Positions 63,802 to 64,000 of a DNA stretch of 64,000 bases are shown piece by piece. Where the stretch lies: assembly GCF_000955805.1 (NCBI RefSeq), contig NZ_JYOA01000001.1:285235-349234 (forward strand). Reading direction: 5' to 3'. Positions within the stretch are counted from its first letter, which is position 1. Every line of letters starts with the position of its first letter. The notes under the pieces were generated by a model. That model made no database searches, was not told the origin of the DNA, and saw only the letters and a program-made list of their open reading frames with translations. The translations under genes and the position numbers were made by a program. The DNA is from Pseudomonas sp. 21. Lineage in GTDB: Bacteria; Pseudomonadota; Gammaproteobacteria; Pseudomonadales; Pseudomonadaceae.

Positions 63802-63867
63802 ATCGCGGACGGAGTCCGCTCCTACGCAGATGCGAGGACCTGGGTAGGAGCGGACTCCGTCCGCGAT
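63802..63867. repeat. Inverted REP pair (family GTAGGAGCGG), reversed order
   Basis: Arms 63802-63825 (ATCGCGGACGGAGTCC...) and 63844-63867 (GTAGGAGCGGACTCC...) with an 18-bp spacer. The arms are swapped relative to the other pairs (ATCGCGG arm first). It lies between convergent lysR and RND-exporter genes. Confidence 0.78.
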
Positions 63868-63882
63868 CGACTCATCGGCGGC

Positions 63883-64000
63883 TCAGACTTTCCTGCCGCC
63901 GAGGAGGAAGTGCGACAACGCCGGAATCAGGATCAGCGCCCCGAGCATGTTCCAGAGGAACATGAAGGTCAGCAGGATGCCCATGTCCGCCTGGAACTTG
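63883..64000 (-). CDS. RND/MMPL-superfamily exporter, C-terminal fragment at window edge
   Basis: Only the last 39 residues are in the window: KFQADMGILLTFMFLWNMLG, then ALILIPALSHFLLGGRKV-stop (TGA at 63883-63885). This is the last span of predicted RND-superfamily exporters that accompany DUF1302/DUF1329 proteins. The gene continues beyond 64000, so nothing more can be said. Confidence 0.7.
   Translation of the reverse strand, partial: KFQADMGILLTFMFLWNMLGALILIPALSHFLLGGRKV

Noticed and set aside
45756-63867. CRISPR array
   Set aside because: Short repeats recur, but they are palindromic REP elements spread over kilobases at gene borders, without regular spacers or cas genes.

Overview
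The window is GC-rich chromosomal DNA of a Pseudomonas, probably from the P. aeruginosa / nitroreducens / citronellolis side of the genus. That placement is inferred from codon use, the REP-type palindromes (cores GTAGGAGCGG...CCGCGAT and GTTCGCGAGCAAGCTCGC), and gene content: polyamine-type ABC importers, DUF1302/DUF1329 pairs, an ars operon and many LysR/AraC regulators. I see no rRNA, tRNA, complete insertion sequence, prophage or CRISPR array. It is an accessory-rich catabolic and stress-response region.

Layout. (1) 0.07-0.67 kb: GNAT. (2) 0.67-11.9 kb: a nine-gene minus-strand operon encoding a PotABCD-type importer, a UGT-like glycosyltransferase, two DUF861 cupins, an AmgK-like kinase and an aldehyde dehydrogenase. 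It faces a FCD/GntR regulator with two winged helices and a second, paralogous glycosyltransferase. (3) 12-21.7 kb: GNAT, two DUF1254/DUF1214 proteins, a DUF1329/DUF1302 pair, two AraC regulators and a LysR. (4) 21.8-25.8 kb: CDF transporter, small membrane protein, TetR-controlled DHA2 efflux pump. (5) 26.0-31.1 kb: ProQ/FinO protein, about 1.2 kb of gene remnants, an AspT-type transporter and an MscS-type channel. (6) 31.4-35.2 kb: an ECF sigma/NrsF anti-sigma pair divergent from a bufferin-type RiPP operon (DUF2282, DUF692, DUF2063, DoxX), with exact GTAACC-N16-CGAA elements on both sides. (7) 35.3-38.3 kb: arsR-arsB-arsC-arsH plus a truncated arsN-like fragment. (8) 38.4-41.6 kb: periplasmic binding protein, EamA exporter, MHS-family symporter. 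(9) 41.8-63.8 kb: a large amine/amide catabolic region with a C45-type acyltransferase/hydrolase, two YtcJ-like amidohydrolases each with its own LysR in a mirror-image layout, APC permease, aldehyde dehydrogenase, SnoaL-AraC fusion, DAO-type flavoprotein with cupin, lytic transglycosylase, HDAC-type acetylpolyamine deacetylase, a creatinase-like M24 protein and a second PotABCD-type importer with LysR. (10) The right edge cuts the C-terminus of an RND/MMPL exporter.

How it works together (inference). Regions 2 and 9 look like two separate routes for importing and breaking down cationic or acylated amines. Region 9 has a plausible logic: import, deacylation (HDAC-type, amidohydrolases), C-N cleavage (creatinase-like), amine oxidation (flavoprotein), then aldehyde oxidation (ALDH). 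Region 2 is stranger, because UGT-type glycosyltransferases and a sugar-kinase-like protein are built into a polyamine-importer operon. It is the best candidate here for an undescribed system. Region 6 is a metal-responsive RiPP module whose promoter architecture can be read directly from the sequence.
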